A stretch of 42,700 nt of DNA, from NCBI GenBank assembly GCA_018266395.1, contig JAFEAM010000005.1, positions 149,151-191,850 on the forward strand, written 5' to 3'. Numbering within the stretch: position 1 is the first letter of the stretch; every line of letters starts with the position of its first letter. The position numbers were made by a program, and so were the translations under genes. Shown piece by piece: positions 1 through 8,505 of the stretch. The DNA is from Bacteroidota bacterium (GTDB lineage: Bacteria > Bacteroidota > Bacteroidia > Cytophagales > Cyclobacteriaceae). Below the pieces are notes generated by a model. That model did not search any database. It was not told the DNA's origin and saw only the letters and a list, made by a program, of their open reading frames with translations.

Positions 1-1566
1 GGGCTTGGCGATGACCTGGAGCCCAACGGAGATATCCGCTACGTGTACATCTTCGCCGGTGTGGGTGCATTTATCCTGCTGCTAGCCTGCATCAACTTCA
101 TGAACCTGTCCACGGCCCGTTCTGCAGGAAGAGCCAAGGAGGTTGGGCTGCGCAAGACCCTCGGTTCGCTGCGCACGCAGATGATGGCACAGTTTCTTTC
201 GGAGTCGTTTATATACAGTTTTGCAGCCGTCATTATTTCAGTTGGGTTGGGATTCCTCGCACTGCCGTATTTCAATCTGTTAACTGCAAAGACGCTGGAT
301 TTTTCAGCCCTGATCAGCCCGTGGTTTGTAATTGCCACAGTAGGTCTGATCATATTGGTGGGCTTGATCTCCGGAAGTTATCCTGCTTTTTATCTCACAT
401 CTTTCAGCCCGATTGAAGTACTGAGAGGGAAGGTAAGAGCCGGCATGAAGAGCAAAGGAGTAAGGAGTTCACTGGTGGTATTCCAGTTTGCCATCTCCAC
501 CTTTCTCATCATCGCAACGATGGTGGTGTACCAGCAGCTCACCTATATGCAGTCCCGCGATCTTGGCCTCGACAAGAATGGAGTAGTAACCATCACGGGT
601 ATGCGTCGTTTGGGTACCAATATGTCCGCCTTCAAGACATCAGCAGATAATATTGCGGGTGTGGCCAGTTCAAGTTTCACAAACAACCGGTTTCCGGGCA
701 TGGACAATACCACCGTGGTGAGGGAGAAAGGTAAAGAGAGTGACCATCTCGTTGGACTCTACTACGCAGATTGGGACCACCTCGACGTCATGAAGATACA
801 GATGAAGGAAGGTCGCTTTTTCTCGAGAGAGTTTAAGTCGGACACCCTTGCAGCAGTAATCAATGAGGCTGCGGTTCATGAATACGGCCTCACCAATCCG
901 ATAGGTACGGAATTGGTTGACTTCAATGGAGAGAAGCCAACTACAGTTAAAGTTGTTGGTGTCCTCAAGGACTTTAACTTCGAAACGCTGAAGCGCGAAG
1001 TGCGGCCTGTAGTGATGCGGCTGACCAATGAGGGCCGGTTTCTTTCGATTCGCTACAACGGCGACGCGGATGCCGTCGTTAAGGACCTTGAGAATCTTTG
1101 GAAGACGATGGCGCCCGGCGAACCTTTTGAATACCAGTTCCTCGATCAGAGTTTTGACTCACTGTTCCGTAGCGAAATGAGACTCAGGGATATCTTCACC
1201 CTCTTTTCAGGTCTTGCCATCTTCATTGCCTGCATGGGATTGTTCGCGCTTGCCGCTTTTTCCACCGAGCAAAGAACAAAAGAGATAGGAGTGAGGAAGG
1301 CAATGGGTGCATCGGCGTACTCCTTGACCGTACTCCTTTCCACCGAGTTCACACGACTGGTGCTTATCGCCATCGTGCCTGCGGTTGCGCTGGGCTGGTT
1401 CGTAGCCAACTGGTGGCTCAAAGACTTCGCATTCCGGACTGAACTGAGCCCCCTCATTTTTGTCGGCAGTGCCGCCATTGCCATCCTCATCGCCTGGCTG
1501 ACCGTTTCGTTCCAATCCGTCAAAGCAGCGGCAACCAATCCGGTGAAGTCGCTGAGATACGAATAG
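1..1566 (+). CDS. ABC transporter permease, FtsX/MacB type (5' end outside window)
   Basis: C-terminal 521 residues of an inner-membrane permease; the frame is open to base 1, so the start lies outside. Order seen: an FtsX domain with membrane segments (about residues 15-130; motif NFMNLSTARSAGRAKEVGLR), a soluble MacB-type periplasmic domain (about 150-375), then a second FtsX domain (about 390-515; TKEIGVRKAMGAS) ending in the family's usual SLRYE. Full proteins of this family run near 800 residues, so roughly 270 are missing. The family works with a separate ATPase and moves molecules or force across the envelope rather than classical nutrient import; the cargo cannot be told here. No ATPase gene is in view. 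The next 818 bases carry no gene. Confidence 0.9.
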   Translation, partial: GLGDDLEPNGDIRYVYIFAGVGAFILLLACINFMNLSTARSAGRAKEVGLRKTLGSLRTQMMAQFLSESFIYSFAAVIISVGLGFLALPYFNLLTAKTLDFSALISPWFVIATVGLIILVGLISGSYPAFYLTSFSPIEVLRGKVRAGMKSKGVRSSLVVFQFAISTFLIIATMVVYQQLTYMQSRDLGLDKNGVVTITGMRRLGTNMSAFKTSADNIAGVASSSFTNNRFPGMDNTTVVREKGKESDHLVGLYYADWDHLDVMKIQMKEGRFFSREFKSDTLAAVINEAAVHEYGLTNPIGTELVDFNGEKPTTVKVVGVLKDFNFETLKREVRPVVMRLTNEGRFLSIRYNGDADAVVKDLENLWKTMAPGEPFEYQFLDQSFDSLFRSEMRLRDIFTLFSGLAIFIACMGLFALAAFSTEQRTKEIGVRKAMGASAYSLTVLLSTEFTRLVLIAIVPAVALGWFVANWWLKDFAFRTELSPLIFVGSAAIAILIAWLTVSFQSVKAAATNPVKSLRYE

Positions 1567-1589
1567 CTATCGGCTTCGTCATGGATGGA

Positions 1590-1613
1590 GTTCAAGGTTC
1601 AAAGTTCAAGGTT
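1590..1613. repeat. GTTCAAGG-type direct repeat, left flank of array
   Basis: Just after the permease stop, GTTCAAGGTTCAAAG is followed at once by GTTCAAGGTT, and a degraded copy (GTTCAAAGTTCATGGTT) begins at 1634. The 15-mer GTTCAAGGTTCAAAG returns exactly at 2086-2100 on the far side of the tandem array, so the array is bracketed by the same element. Confidence 0.75.
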
Positions 1614-1679
1614 GGCCGTTGAGCGAATTCGGTGTTCAAAGTTCATGGTTTCTTTTGCTGGAAAGACTGAAAAGACTAG

Positions 1680-2042
1680 GCGGCGCTCTTGAGCCTTGCC
1701 AGGCCTTCGTTTACCGTTGAAAAGCATTGGTTAAGCCTATCCAAGGCCTTCGCTGACCCTCGTCAGGCCTTTGTGAGGCCTTGAAAAGCCTTCGTTTGCC
1801 GTTGCCAGGCCTAGGAAATGCCTTTCAAGGCCTTCGTTTACCCTTGAAAAGCCTTGGTAAGGCCATGCCAGGCCTTCGTTTACCCTTTCCAGGCCTAGGT
1901 AAGGCCTAACCAAGGCCTTCGTTTACCGTTCCCAGCCTTAGGTAAGGCCTTGCCCAGGCCTTCATTGACCGTTCCCAGGCCTAGGTTGAGCCTTGAAAGG
2001 CCTTCGTATACCCTTGTATAGCCTGGATAAAACTCTGCCAAG
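1680..2042. repeat. Tandem minisatellite, about 8 copies of a 42-43 bp unit
   Basis: Copies begin with GCCTTCG (or a close variant) at 1703, 1746, 1788, 1830, 1872, 1915, 1958 and 2000, so the spacings are 43, 42, 42, 42, 43, 43 and 42. A partial unit tail precedes the first. Each unit reads roughly GCCTTCGTTTACC, a short variable part, CAGGCCTAGG, then TAAGGCC and CCAAG. Most copies contain AGGCCT, a 6-bp palindrome, and can pair AGGCC with GGCCT. Copies are clearly degenerate, and the last decays into unique sequence. There are no unique spacers, so it is not CRISPR, and no reading frame through it looks coding. The period is close to four turns of B-DNA. Function unknown. Confidence 0.9.
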
Positions 2043-2085
2043 TCTTGGCTGTGGCCAATGGAATGACTGGGAAAGCTTGAGGGCA

Positions 2086-2129
2086 GTTCAAGGTTCAAAG
2101 TCATCGTCGTCCAACCTTGAACCTTGAAC
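2086..2129. repeat. 13-bp perfect inverted repeat, right flank of array
   Basis: GTTCAAGGTTCAA at 2086-2098 and its exact reverse complement TTGAACCTTGAAC at 2117-2129 surround an 18-base loop. It can fold as a hairpin or mark a repeat element. No T-run follows on the plus strand, so a simple terminator for the upstream permease is not supported. Confidence 0.7.
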
Positions 2130-2384
2130 ACCTCGAACCTTAAACCTAGTGAATGGTCCTGAAATTAGTTGATAGTTTTGATCAAGTGAGTTAACCTAAG
2201 CACTGTCAAATACAATTCAGATGGATAACGCACCACTTACCTCTTACTTTCATTCTCACCTTCTCCCAGCATTCTCCGCGCCACCCCGCCTCCGCGGTCA
2301 ATCCCCTCCGCGGTCAATCACCATTTCACCACATGTCCCAGGTCCTTTGTTCCTTCCATGTGTTTATCGTAACATTCAGGGTAA
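2130..2384. other. Gene-free leader of the BNR-repeat gene, with a 15-bp direct repeat
   Basis: No gene seen. CCTCCGCGGTCAATC occurs twice, at 2289-2303 and 2305-2319, inside a C-rich stretch unlike its surroundings. I see no convincing TTG/TANNTTTG promoter pair or Shine-Dalgarno sequence before the start at 2385. Confidence 0.5.
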
Positions 2385-5300
2385 ATGAAACACATTATGA
2401 GGCTTGCAGTACTCCTTTTGCTCGTTGTTTGGTCTGCTTATGGCCAGACGCCATCCCATCCTTTTTCCGACTTGAGATTCCGGTTCATTGGTCCCGATGG
2501 GAACCGCACCATCGCAGTTGCAGGTGAGCCCGGGAACCCCAATGTGGCCTACGCGGGTGCTGCCTCCGGCGGTCTTTGGAAGACGGATGACATGGGCTTT
2601 CACTGGCGCCCTGTGTTCGATCAAACGGATGACTCATCAATAGGAGCCATCGCCCTGGCACCCTCGGACCCCAAGCAGGTGTGGGTTGGCACAGGCGAGA
2701 CTTTCCTCATACGTCCTGCCCATGCAGTCGGAAACGGTGTGTACAAATCTTCCAACAGCGGCAAGTCGTGGAAGAAAATGGGACTCGAGAATACCTTTCG
2801 CATCAGCCGCATGATCGTTCATCCCACCGATACCAATACTGTTTATGCAGCCTCGTTGGGTCATGCCCATGGTCCACAAAAGGAGAGAGGTGTTTACAAA
2901 ACCACTGACGGTGGAAAAACATGGAACCTGGTTTTCTTTCTGAATGAGAATACGGGCTGCTCTGACCTTGCCATGGACCCTGCCCATCCTGACATTCTAT
3001 ACGCTGCGATGTGGGAAGTTGAGATCAAGACATGGAACCTCAAGAGCGGTGGAGCTTCAAGTGGAATTTATCGCACCAAAGACGGGGGAAAAACCTGGGA
3101 ACCCCTGCGCAACGGATTGGAGAGCGGCCCGACTCACCATGTTGGGAAAACTTCTGTTGATGTGGCCTTCACCAATCCCAAAGTAGTTTATGCACTGATA
3201 GAAGATACCGAACCCAGGCTGTACCGGTCTGAAGACGGAGGTGACAACTGGAAGCTGATGCAGAAGGATCACTCCATGGGTCAGCGTGCCGGGTATTACA
3301 CCCGCCTTCGCGTGTCCACCAGAAATGAAAATGAACTCTATACCATCTGTGTGGGAATCAAGAAATCGATTGACGGGGGTAAGACTTTTGTCAAAGACTT
3401 CAACCAGTGGGCACCCGGCGGAGACAACCATGATATGTGGTTTGATCCGAAAAACCCTGAACGCATCATGTGCGCTCATGACGGTTGCGTGAACCTTTCG
3501 TTCAACGGAGGCAAGACCTGGAAGAATGTCAACTTTCCCATCGCGCAGATGTATCACATTGCGGTGGACAACAGGGTCCCTTACTGGGTCTACTCAAACC
3601 GTCAGGATGCATGGTCTTACCGTGGCCCTAGCCGCAACCTTAGCGGATGGCAGATCCCGCTCGGGCTGTGGCATGGTGTGGGCGGATGCGAGAGCGGCTT
3701 TGCGCAGCCGGATCCATTTGACAACAACATCGTGTGGTCAGGCTGTTATGACGGAGGGCTCGATGTTTTTGATCTTACGACCATGCATTCCAGGGATGTG
3801 CGCGTGTGGCCTCAGACACAGATCGGAAATGCGCCGGCACTAGCAAAATATCGCTGGCACTGGAATTATCCCATGGTGCTTTCACGCCATACACCAGGCA
3901 AGGTGTGGGTGGGAAGCCAATTCGTTCATGAAACCACCAACCGCGGTCAATCCTGGAAAGAGATCAGCCCAGACCTGACTACCAATGACAAAACCCACCA
4001 GGCGAATTCCGGCGGTATGGCCAGCGACAACCTGATGACATGGGATGGCTGTACGTTATATGCTTTGGCAGAATCACCGGTGAAAGAGGGAGTGCTGTGG
4101 GCAGGCAGCAATGATGGCATTTTGAGTGTAACGCAGGACGGCGGCAAAAACTGGACGAATGTTTCCGGTAACATGCCGGGTCTGCCAAAGTGGGCAACCA
4201 TCCGGCACATTGATGCTTCATGGTTCGCAGCCGGGGCCTGCCTGGTGGCAGTGAATGCCATGCATAATGGCGACTTCAATGCCTACGTGTATCGCACCAC
4301 AGACTTTGGGAAAACCTGGTCGCGTTTGAATGTTGACCTGCCTGCGTCGAACTCAAATGTGGTACATCAGGTGATTGAAGATCCGGATAAGCAGGGACTC
4401 TTGTGGTTGGGTACTGATAACGGTCTTTATTTTTCTCCCGATGATGGTCAACGATGGATCCGCCTGAAGAACAACCTGCCACCGGTTCCGATTTATGGTA
4501 TTACCGTTCAGCGGAATTTCAGAGACCTCGTCATAGGTACTTACGGCAGGGGCATCTATATACTGGACGATGTTACACCAATTCGTGAATACTCCGAGCA
4601 GATCGGGCAATCCGATGCCTACCTGTTCAGCGTAAAACCGACCTACCGGTTCCAGAAAACGGAGGCGATCAAGAGTGAGGGCAGTATGGTAAGCGGGCAA
4701 AACCCTCCTGAAGGTGCCGACATCAACTATTATCTGAAAGCAAAATCCCGCGACAGCGTGCAGGTACTTATTCTCAATAATAAGGGTGAAGTTGTTCAGA
4801 CCATCAAGGGCAAGAACAAGCCTGGAGTCAATCGCGTGTATTGGGACATGCGTCTGGATGATTATGTCTTGCCGAGACTGCGCACCAAGCCCAGAGACAA
4901 AGACTGGGTGCAACTGGATAACGACGGTACCCGCAATCTGTTCATTTATGATCTTGATATTGGTCCCGGACTTGTGGCACCCATGGTCCCTCCCGGTGAA
5001 TACACCGTTGTGCTGAAAGCCAACGGCAAGGAATACCGCCAGCCCGTTCAGTTGCTCAAAGATCCTAATACCAAATCAACAGAAGCGGATATTCAGAAGC
5101 AGTTTGAGCAGGGGGTTCGCCTGTTCACATCCGTCAACACTACTTTCAAGTTGATTGACGAAATGGAGCAGACCCGCGCAAAACTTTTGAAAATGACGTC
5201 GGACAAAAAGAATGGCAAGGCAGCTGCCGCGCTGGAAGACAAGATCTACCAGCTGGAGGGGAAGCTGTTTGATATCCACCTGACCGGAGCGAGGATGGAC

Positions 5301-5498
5301 ATATTCCGGAATCCCCCGCAGGTATTGGAGCGTTTTCTTGCCATGAGCAAGGAGGGGATTGTTTCAAGTGCAGACAGTCCGCCGACAGATCAGCAACAGT
5401 CTGTGTATGCTATTACCCAGCAGCAACTTCAGGACGTAGAGAAGGCTTATAACTTGCTCAAGCAGAACCAGGAGTGGAAGAATATGAAGATGAACTAG
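2385..5498 (+). CDS. Secreted BNR/Asp-box repeat protein (sortilin/VPS10-like propeller)
   Basis: 1037 residues with an N-terminal signal peptide (hydrophobic to about residue 18, cleavage likely near AYG-Q). I count eleven Asp-box motifs of the S/T-x-D-x-G-x-x-W type (for example KTDDMGFHW, KTTDGGKTW, RTKDGGKTW, VTQDGGKNW, RTTDFGKTW, FSPDDGQRW), spread over about residues 66-680. These indicate one or two beta-propellers as in the sortilin/BNR family. A beta-rich domain follows (PPGEYTVVLKANGK), then a helical tail. Such proteins are common in Cytophagales; many are annotated as glycosyl hydrolases without shown activity, and I see no sialidase catalytic set. The start ATG at 2385 is followed by another at 2397, which would also keep the signal peptide. 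The 3' end overlaps the convergent lycopene cyclase gene by 41 bases. Confidence 0.88.
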   Translation: MKHIMRLAVLLLLVVWSAYGQTPSHPFSDLRFRFIGPDGNRTIAVAGEPGNPNVAYAGAASGGLWKTDDMGFHWRPVFDQTDDSSIGAIALAPSDPKQVWVGTGETFLIRPAHAVGNGVYKSSNSGKSWKKMGLENTFRISRMIVHPTDTNTVYAASLGHAHGPQKERGVYKTTDGGKTWNLVFFLNENTGCSDLAMDPAHPDILYAAMWEVEIKTWNLKSGGASSGIYRTKDGGKTWEPLRNGLESGPTHHVGKTSVDVAFTNPKVVYALIEDTEPRLYRSEDGGDNWKLMQKDHSMGQRAGYYTRLRVSTRNENELYTICVGIKKSIDGGKTFVKDFNQWAPGGDNHDMWFDPKNPERIMCAHDGCVNLSFNGGKTWKNVNFPIAQMYHIAVDNRVPYWVYSNRQDAWSYRGPSRNLSGWQIPLGLWHGVGGCESGFAQPDPFDNNIVWSGCYDGGLDVFDLTTMHSRDVRVWPQTQIGNAPALAKYRWHWNYPMVLSRHTPGKVWVGSQFVHETTNRGQSWKEISPDLTTNDKTHQANSGGMASDNLMTWDGCTLYALAESPVKEGVLWAGSNDGILSVTQDGGKNWTNVSGNMPGLPKWATIRHIDASWFAAGACLVAVNAMHNGDFNAYVYRTTDFGKTWSRLNVDLPASNSNVVHQVIEDPDKQGLLWLGTDNGLYFSPDDGQRWIRLKNNLPPVPIYGITVQRNFRDLVIGTYGRGIYILDDVTPIREYSEQIGQSDAYLFSVKPTYRFQKTEAIKSEGSMVSGQNPPEGADINYYLKAKSRDSVQVLILNNKGEVVQTIKGKNKPGVNRVYWDMRLDDYVLPRLRTKPRDKDWVQLDNDGTRNLFIYDLDIGPGLVAPMVPPGEYTVVLKANGKEYRQPVQLLKDPNTKSTEADIQKQFEQGVRLFTSVNTTFKLIDEMEQTRAKLLKMTSDKKNGKAAAALEDKIYQLEGKLFDIHLTGARMDIFRNPPQVLERFLAMSKEGIVSSADSPPTDQQQSVYAITQQQLQDVEKAYNLLKQNQEWKNMKMN

Positions 5499-6204
5499 GT
5501 GCGGCATTGTGCCCGCGGCCCTTTCTGCGTTCCAGGTATTCGTAGATTGTTACGTTCATCATCAGCAGGAGCATACCGTAGAAGGTATCTTCAAACGGAA
5601 TCGTGAGCATACGTATGCCGAGGTTTTCGGTGTTGTCATACCAAACTACAGGCTGGGGCAGTCCGGTGCCGGTGAGGACGCCGTTGACAATGAAGAAGGG
5701 AATGAGGATAAACAAATAGGCGAAATAGAACCGTCCGAGAAACCTGGGCCGAAGCGTCAATTGCAGGATCAGAAGGAAAGCTGCCAGGCTGATGAAGGTT
5801 ACTGATGTATACCACCTGTCGATGTAGCGAATGCCGGTGATGGTCAACCCAATGATCAGTACCACGGTGATCCTCAGGCCGTAATTCGGTAGAGGTTCTT
5901 CTTTTCTCAAATGGTTGATCGCTTTGTAAGAGAAAAGGCAGGCATAAGGAATGCAGATGAAGAACAGCACCTCTTCAATGGGGAGGTTGAAGAAATAGAT
6001 CCCTGTGAGGTATCGGGGAGAAAATCCCCAAACACCCATGCCTGTAAACCAGATATCCCAGATAAGAAAAACTGTTGCCGGGATGATGATCGCAGGAACA
6101 ACCGAGTTCAGCCTTCGTGCGATCGGCGCCCACGGATGAAAGCTGAAAAGGATGGGAACCAGTATGGAACCGAGGTCCAGCGTCAGGTATAAATAATGTT
6201 CCAT
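5458..6204 (-). CDS. crtYcd: Lycopene cyclase, fused CrtYc-CrtYd type
   Basis: 248-residue polytopic membrane protein made of two homologous halves, each with the cyclase signature: LPIEEVLFF (about residues 74-82) and IPFEDTFYG (202-210). The acidic pairs are the likely proton-donating residues. This is the heterodimer type of cyclase in fused form, unrelated to flavin-dependent CrtY; it closes the ends of lycopene to give beta-carotene. It is the last gene of the minus-strand run photolyase, SRPBCC, crtZ, cyclase, 15 bases after crtZ. The C-terminal tail is Ser/Pro-rich and is encoded in the overlap with the convergent BNR gene and just before it. Confidence in family is high; mono- versus dicyclase activity cannot be read. 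Confidence 0.92.
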   Translation of the reverse strand: MEHYLYLTLDLGSILVPILFSFHPWAPIARRLNSVVPAIIIPATVFLIWDIWFTGMGVWGFSPRYLTGIYFFNLPIEEVLFFICIPYACLFSYKAINHLRKEEPLPNYGLRITVVLIIGLTITGIRYIDRWYTSVTFISLAAFLLILQLTLRPRFLGRFYFAYLFILIPFFIVNGVLTGTGLPQPVVWYDNTENLGIRMLTIPFEDTFYGMLLLMMNVTIYEYLERRKGRGHNAAPSSSSYSSTPGSA

Positions 6205-6219
6205 CAGGTTAGATTCCTT

Positions 6220-6714
6220 CTACTGTGTTTCGCTGCGGTTCACTTTATAGGTGAATTGACCCGGCTCATATTTCCTCGGCGCGTAAAGGAAACCAAATGC
6301 TTCACATCCTTCTTTGGTATGCTTTGCGTGATGAACGTAATGGGCGTTGATCATTCTCTGCAAGTACTTGCTGCGCTTTGATGGCCTCCAATGGATACGC
6401 TGATGCACGATGATGTCATGAAATACGAGGTAGAAGATACCGTAGCATAAGATCCCCAGACCAACTGCAAGCAAATAGGGGTTATACGTTACAATTGATC
6501 CGTAGTAAAACAATGCGATGGAAGGAATGCTGAACACCACGGCGAACCAATCGTTTCTTTCCAACGCGTGGTCATGTATGGTGTGGTGCGATCGATGCCA
6601 TACCCATAAGAAGCCGTGCATGACGTACTTATGGGTAAACCAGGCCACAAACTCCCAGAAAAGGAAGGTCCCGATAACAATCAGTCCGCAGAGTATGATC
6701 GTGAGGAGCGTCAT
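6220..6714 (-). CDS. crtZ: Beta-carotene 3-hydroxylase, CrtZ type
   Basis: 164 residues, a membrane di-iron hydroxylase of the fatty-acid-hydroxylase superfamily. All histidine clusters are visible: HKYVMH (28-33), HRSHH (40-44), HDIIVHQR (99-106) and HYVHHAKH (125-132), between hydrophobic helices. CrtZ adds 3-hydroxyl groups to the beta-ionone rings of beta-carotene, giving cryptoxanthin and zeaxanthin. Its start overlaps the stop of the SRPBCC gene in a 4-base ATGA, so translation is probably coupled, and the cyclase that makes its substrate follows 15 bases on. Length and motifs match the bacterial CrtZ family. Confidence 0.93.
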   Translation of the reverse strand: MTLLTIILCGLIVIGTFLFWEFVAWFTHKYVMHGFLWVWHRSHHTIHDHALERNDWFAVVFSIPSIALFYYGSIVTYNPYLLAVGLGILCYGIFYLVFHDIIVHQRIHWRPSKRSKYLQRMINAHYVHHAKHTKEGCEAFGFLYAPRKYEPGQFTYKVNRSETQ

Positions 6715-7196
6715 TTTACTTTGGCTTGTGAAGAATGCCGGTCGAACATCTGTTCAAGGACCTTGTTTCGAAATTCAAAAATAGCATTAACCTCACGGCC
6801 CACCAACAGCCAATGGACCAGACGGCCCAGCCACCCAAAAGGGAGCGCAAAGGTTAATTCATCGGTCATTTTCACGCCACCTTCCACTTCATTGAAGTGA
6901 TGCTGATGATGCCATATGGCGTAAGGACCGGACCGTTGCTCGTCGACAAACAGGGTTGGCTCAACTACATGTGAAATCTCAGTGACCCACTGAACCGTAA
7001 CGCCACGGAGGACATCCACTTTGTATTTGATAATCTGTCCCGGGTACATCTTTTCTCCGCCCGACCTGAACAGGATTCGGAAATTCATATGCGGAGGTGT
7101 GATCTTCGAAAGATTCTCCGGGGTGGAAAAAAAGTCCCATGCTTCTTTCAAGGTGATGGGAAGAAACTGTGTTCTGGTAAGGTGGTAAAACTTCAT
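6711..7196 (-). CDS. SRPBCC-superfamily protein of the photolyase/carotenoid operon
   Basis: 161 residues. It fits the START-like SRPBCC fold: N-terminal FLPITLKEAWDFFSTPENL, a central beta-rich part with WHHQHHF, and the C-terminal PFGWLGRLVHWLLVGREV followed by a long helix. The fold binds hydrophobic ligands; related proteins are often labelled cell-division inhibitor or polyketide cyclase without proof. It sits one base after the photolyase and overlaps crtZ by four bases, so it is made with them. A role in handling carotenoid or another lipophilic compound is only inferred from this position. No signal peptide, so cytoplasmic. Confidence 0.8.
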   Translation of the reverse strand: MKFYHLTRTQFLPITLKEAWDFFSTPENLSKITPPHMNFRILFRSGGEKMYPGQIIKYKVDVLRGVTVQWVTEISHVVEPTLFVDEQRSGPYAIWHHQHHFNEVEGGVKMTDELTFALPFGWLGRLVHWLLVGREVNAIFEFRNKVLEQMFDRHSSQAKVK

Positions 7197-7197
7197 T

Positions 7198-8505
7198 TTA
7201 TTCCGGCTGTAATGCTTCTTGGTAAGTTCGAATGGCGCGGTCTCTGGCTGTTTGGTGATTTACAATAGGGGATGGATAGGAAGGGGTTCCCAATTCTGGT
7301 ATCCAATGACGAATATAAGATTGAGCCGGATCAAACTTTGCCGCCTGTAATTCAGGATTGAATACACGGAAGTAAGGTGCTGCATCACATCCGCTTCCGG
7401 CCGCCCACTGCCAGCCGCCGTTATTTGCTGCCAGATCAAAGTCAAGGAGTTTCTTCGCAAAGTAAGCCTCACCCCAGCGCCAGTCGATCAGCAAATGTTT
7501 AGTAAGGAAACTTGCCGCAATCATTCTCGAACGGTTGTGCATGAATCCAGTCGCATTCAGTTCCCTCATGGCGGCATCCACCATGGGATAGCCCGTACGT
7601 CCTTCGCACCAGGATTTGAATTCATCAGGGTTATTGTTCCATATGATGCGGTCATAGGCGGGCTTGAACGCCTTTTGGCTCGCCTGAGGGAAGTGATAGA
7701 GAATCATGTGATAGAATTCTCTCCAGATTAACTCATTGAGCCAGGTCTCGTTTGATTTCAGAGCAACAGAAACCAGCCTGCGAATGCTGACCGTACCGAA
7801 ACGTAAATGCACGCTTAGTTTTGACGTACCTTCAACTGCAGGAAAATCTCTCTTGTCTGAGTACTCGCGGATGATTTGCTGCCTGATTGTCCTGGGCGGG
7901 AAAGTGTAGTCTACTTCTCTGAAGCCAATGGTAGACAACTCCGGCATCTCATCAGGGGGCATTCTTTTGAGGCGGCTCAAGTCTGTAATGCTGTAACTCT
8001 TGCAATGCTCCGGCTTGAGCAGTGCCTTCCATTTCCTTGAGTATGGCGTGAATACAGTATAGGGTTGCCCATCATCTTTCAGTACCTCGTTCCTTTCGAA
8101 AATGACAATGTCTTTGTAGCTGTGGAATTTTCCCCCATTGGTTTCAACTATAGCTTTGATCTTCGTGTCGCGCTCCGTTCCGTAAGGCTCATAATCATGG
8201 TTGGTGTAAACGCTTTTTGGATCCAGCTCCTGGAAGATGGCAACAGGGTCACCATGCAGGATGAGCAGTGTTGAGCCATGCTGTTCCAGGTCTGCTTTGA
8301 GTTTCTTTAATGCGTCATGGATGAAATTGACCCTGCGGTCTTCGGGGTCGTCCAGACGATCGAGAATGTGGGTATCGAATATGAACAGTGGAATGATATC
8401 CCTTTCTGCCTGCAGGGCGTGGTATAGCGCAACGTTGTCCTCAATACGGAGGTCCCTTCGAATCCACCAAAAGGCACCCTTTTTGAGGGAGGCAGGAATG
8501 ATCAT
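7198..8505 (-). CDS. phrB: Class I photolyase (cryptochrome/deoxyribodipyrimidine photolyase family)
   Basis: 435 residues. N-terminal Rossmann-like antenna domain (FWWIRRDLRIEDN, 12-24) and C-terminal FAD domain with TGYPMVDAAMREL (304-316), NRSRMIAASFLTKHL (324-338) and NNGGWQWAAGSGCDAAPYFR (361-380). These match bacterial class I CPD photolyases, which repair UV cyclobutane dimers with blue light. A (6-4) or signalling role cannot be fully excluded. It is the first gene of the run that continues with SRPBCC, crtZ and lycopene cyclase, which ties light repair to photoprotective pigment. ATG at 8505 fits the family's N-terminus. Confidence 0.93.
   Translation of the reverse strand: MIIPASLKKGAFWWIRRDLRIEDNVALYHALQAERDIIPLFIFDTHILDRLDDPEDRRVNFIHDALKKLKADLEQHGSTLLILHGDPVAIFQELDPKSVYTNHDYEPYGTERDTKIKAIVETNGGKFHSYKDIVIFERNEVLKDDGQPYTVFTPYSRKWKALLKPEHCKSYSITDLSRLKRMPPDEMPELSTIGFREVDYTFPPRTIRQQIIREYSDKRDFPAVEGTSKLSVHLRFGTVSIRRLVSVALKSNETWLNELIWREFYHMILYHFPQASQKAFKPAYDRIIWNNNPDEFKSWCEGRTGYPMVDAAMRELNATGFMHNRSRMIAASFLTKHLLIDWRWGEAYFAKKLLDFDLAANNGGWQWAAGSGCDAAPYFRVFNPELQAAKFDPAQSYIRHWIPELGTPSYPSPIVNHQTARDRAIRTYQEALQPE

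Noticed and set aside
1680..2042. CRISPR array
   Set aside because: The repeats are directly adjacent, degenerate and have no unique spacers; no cas genes are in the window.
2086..2129. Terminator for the upstream permease gene
   Set aside because: It lies about 500 bases past the stop and has no T-run on the plus strand.
1895..2131. 78-residue minus-strand frame inside the tandem array
   Set aside because: It runs through the repeat array and its flank, has no family resemblance or ribosome site, and is explained by the repeat.
5509..5805. 98-residue plus-strand frame opposite the lycopene cyclase
   Set aside because: It lies wholly antisense to the cyclase gene and has charged, low-complexity composition.
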